Assembly: GCA_937915335.1 (NCBI GenBank)
Contig: CALDLZ010000307.1
Coordinates: 1 to 14,364, forward strand
Source: an uncultured Faecalibacterium sp.
Lineage (GTDB): Bacteria; Bacillota; Clostridia; Oscillospirales; Ruminococcaceae
Direction of reading: 5' to 3'
Length of the DNA: 14,364 nucleotides
Below the pieces are notes generated by a model that worked only from the letters and a program-made list of their open reading frames with translations, had not been told where the DNA came from and did no database searches. Positions within the stretch are counted from its first letter, which is position 1, and each line of letters starts with the position of its first letter. Below are positions 13,809 to 14,364 of the stretch, in pieces. The position numbers and the translations under genes were made by a program.

Positions 13809-14364
13809 TCAGCCCAGCTGCTTCTCCACGATGCCCTTGACAGCAGCCAGAGCCTCGTCGATCTTGGTCTCATCCTTCAGGCCAGCCATTGCAAAGTCGG
13901 GCTTGCCGCCGCCCTTGCCGCCAGCGATGGCACTGATCTCCTTGACCAGCACGCCAGCCTTGAGGCCCTTCTCCTGTGCCAGCTTGTTCACGGTAACAGC
14001 CATGGTGATCTTATCCTCGGCCTTGCCCACCAGAACAGCGACCACGGGGTTCACGGCCTTGTCACGGATGCTGTCACACATCCCGCGCAGGGTGTCGCCA
14101 GTGGTGCCGGTGAAGTAAGCGGAAGCGATCTTCACGCCGTTCACGTCCTCGGCGTTGTCAAACAGGCTGTCCACCTTGGAGGCAGCGATCTTTGCCTTGA
14201 CCTCGTCCAGCTCCTTGCTCATGGCCTTATTCTCAGCCATCACGGCCTCGGCACGGGCGGCCAGGGTGGAGACATTGTTGGCCTTCAGGCTGCCTGCCAC
14301 GGTATGCAGCAGCTTCTCCTGATCGTTGGCGCGCTTGAGCAGGTTCTTACCGGTGACAGCCTCA
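13809..14364 (-). CDS. alaS: Alanyl-tRNA synthetase, C-terminal part (5' end beyond window)
   Basis: The last 184 codons of a gene entering from the right edge, frame open at 14363. The visible part begins EAVTGKNLLKRANDQEKLLH, continues through a coiled coil (MAENKAMSKELDEVKAKIAA, from about 14241) and ends in the DHHA1 domain with its glycine-rich motif GGKGGGKPDFAMAGLKD (13897-13923), which is diagnostic of AlaS C-termini (GGRGGGRPD-type). This C-Ala/DHHA1 part aids tRNA binding and dimerisation; the catalytic and editing domains lie outside the window. The stop at 13809-13811 is 57 nt before the HIT gene and no minus-strand terminator was seen between them, so readthrough into hinT, the phosphoribosyltransferase and comEC is likely. 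A stand-alone DHHA1 protein is possible but less likely. Confidence 0.88.
   Translation of the reverse strand, partial: EAVTGKNLLKRANDQEKLLHTVAGSLKANNVSTLAARAEAVMAENKAMSKELDEVKAKIAASKVDSLFDNAEDVNGVKIASAYFTGTTGDTLRGMCDSIRDKAVNPVVAVLVGKAEDKITMAVTVNKLAQEKGLKAGVLVKEISAIAGGKGGGKPDFAMAGLKDETKIDEALAAVKGIVEKQLG

Noticed and set aside
1..14364. CRISPR arrays, tRNA/rRNA genes, insertion sequences, prophage or attachment sites
   Set aside because: No regularly spaced direct repeats, tRNA-like cloverleaf segments, transposase or integrase motifs or terminal inverted repeats were seen by eye on either strand.

Overview
The window looks like a chromosomal segment from a GC-rich gut Firmicute, most likely Faecalibacterium or a close Oscillospiraceae/Ruminococcaceae relative. 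The basis is the housekeeping gene set, strong AGGAGG-type ribosome sites, consensus sigma-A promoters in short AT-rich gaps, a MarR-MATE pair, a membrane-anchored amide hydrolase, and a hairpin repeat of a type I recall from Faecalibacterium-like genomes. The genus is inference; no rRNA or tRNA gene is present to settle it.

Layout. (1) 1-1644 (-): phosphoglucomutase pgcA, C-terminus cut by the window edge, with its own promoter, divergent from (2) comM/yifB, a Mg-chelatase-like AAA+ ATPase (1967-3508, +) with a perfect -35/-10 pair. After comM come a doubtful 30-codon ORF and a strong intrinsic terminator. (3) 3719-5628 (+): a MarR regulator and an overlapping MATE efflux gene. Their promoter carries two adjacent 13-bp dyads, and a strong terminator closes the unit. 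(4) 5759-6952 (+): an N-terminally anchored Ntn-type linear amide hydrolase. (5) 7016-7948 (-): a PfkB-family kinase. It shares a 15-bp bidirectional terminator with gene 4. (6) 8118-10712 (+): a tight operon of a Y-family DNA polymerase, a YolD-like small protein and an UlaG-like metallo-beta-lactamase-fold protein. (7) 14364-10719 (-): a run of alaS (partial), hinT-like HIT protein, a purine-type phosphoribosyltransferase and comEC.

How the genes fit together. Three blocks concern DNA: ComM (branch-migration helicase family), ComEC (DNA-uptake channel family) and the translesion-polymerase operon. ComEC is odd: its C-terminal metallo-beta-lactamase-like domain has no metal-binding motif, its last residues are encoded by a hairpin repeat, and it carries a run of nine C (coding strand). 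A separate metal-motif-bearing MBL protein ends 6 bp away in the convergent direction. The other units are central sugar metabolism (pgcA, PfkB kinase), drug/toxin export (MarR-MATE) and extracytoplasmic amide hydrolysis.

No CRISPR array, insertion sequence, prophage, tRNA or rRNA was seen. I did not find a clearly new multi-gene system. The best leads are the degenerate ComEC with its repeat-encoded tail, the tandem dyads in the MarR-MATE promoter, and the polymerase-YolD-MBL operon.
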